From: Gammaproteobacteria bacterium
GTDB lineage: Bacteria; Pseudomonadota; Gammaproteobacteria; UBA11654
Reading direction: 5' to 3'
Length of the DNA stretch: 8,908 nt
NCBI GenBank assembly: GCA_018672815.1
Contig: JABHDX010000078.1
Span: 1 to 8,908, forward strand
The notes beneath the pieces were generated by a model. That model ran no database searches, was not told the DNA's origin, and saw nothing but the letters and a program-made list of their open reading frames with translations. Position numbers and translations under genes: made by a program. This document shows, piece after piece, positions 8,558-8,908 of this stretch (the first letter of the stretch is position 1; each line of letters begins with the position of its first letter).

Positions 8558-8908
8558 ATGAAATGGGAAACAGTTATCGGTTTAGAAATACATGTTCAGC
8601 TAGCATGTAAGAGTAAAATATTTTCAAGTTCTTCTACTAAATATGGTATGTCACAGAATACTCAAGCATCTCTGGTGGATCTTGGTTATCCAGGTGTCCT
8701 TCCTGTTTTGAATCAACAAGCAGTTATCATGGCTATTAAATTTGGCCTGGCGGTTGATGCTGAGATTGCTGAAAAATCTATTTTTGCTAGAAAAAATTAC
8801 TTCTATCCAGATTTACCAAAAGGTTATCAAATTAGTCAATATGAATTACCTATAGTTTTTAATGGTTCAATTGAGATTCCAATTGATAATAACGATATGA
8901 AAACAATA
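8558..8908 (+). CDS. gatB: Asp/Glu-tRNA amidotransferase subunit B (5' part only)
   Basis: An ATG at 8558 opens a frame of 117 codons that runs off the right edge without a stop. The protein begins [15 protein letters not shown], the standard GatB start, and continues with N34-T-Q-A-S, L42[10 protein letters not shown] and [19 protein letters not shown], the best conserved block of the family. GatB carries the kinase-like site that phosphorylates the tRNA-bound Glu or Asp and then transfers ammonia from GatA. H12 corresponds to a metal-binding His at the transamidase centre of Staphylococcus aureus GatB; the partner Glu residues and the tRNA-binding tail domain lie outside the window. The gap to gatA is 9 nt and contains no clear Shine-Dalgarno sequence, so translation probably depends on ribosomes arriving from gatA. 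Confidence 0.97.
   Translation, partial: MKWETVIGLEIHVQLACKSKIFSSSSTKYGMSQNTQASLVDLGYPGVLPVLNQQAVIMAIKFGLAVDAEIAEKSIFARKNYFYPDLPKGYQISQYELPIVFNGSIEIPIDNNDMKTI

Overview
The window is AT-rich chromosomal DNA (by eye roughly one third G+C) and almost completely coding. It comes from a Gram-negative bacterium. The MreB protein is 347 residues, the same length as in E. coli, and reads much like gammaproteobacterial MreB. A gene cluster running mreBCD, then pbp2, then rodA, facing gatCAB, is also familiar from beta- and alphaproteobacteria. A low-GC, streamlined proteobacterium of the kind common among marine gammaproteobacteria fits best, but I cannot name a genus from sequence reading alone.

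Positions 1-6674 (minus strand) form one long gene train, read from right to left: mreB, mreC, mreD, mrdA (PBP2), mrdB (RodA), mltB and the 5' part of rlpA, which runs off the left edge. Junctions are very tight: 37 nt between mreB and mreC, then an 8-nt overlap, a 4-nt gap, an 11-nt overlap, a 1-nt overlap and a 2-nt gap. This is the complete core of the Rod complex (elongasome). MreB filaments, MreC and MreD position the SEDS glycosyltransferase RodA and its transpeptidase partner PBP2. Two peptidoglycan-cleaving lytic transglycosylases (MltB and RlpA) follow in the same transcription unit, so wall synthesis and wall cutting appear to be expressed together.

Positions 6675-6781 are the only sizeable non-coding stretch (107 nt). 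It is the divergent control region between mreB (minus) and gatC (plus), with weak candidate promoters in both directions.

Positions 6782-8908 (plus strand) hold gatC, gatA and the first 117 codons of gatB. These encode the tRNA-dependent amidotransferase that converts Glu-tRNA(Gln) to Gln-tRNA(Gln), and Asp-tRNA(Asn) to Asn-tRNA(Asn) where needed. Its presence suggests that the host may lack a glutaminyl- or asparaginyl-tRNA synthetase.

I found no RNA gene, mobile element, CRISPR array, pseudogene or unexplained coding region. This is an ordinary core region and I do not see an undescribed system in it. The findings below are modest observations on gene organisation and residue-level oddities.
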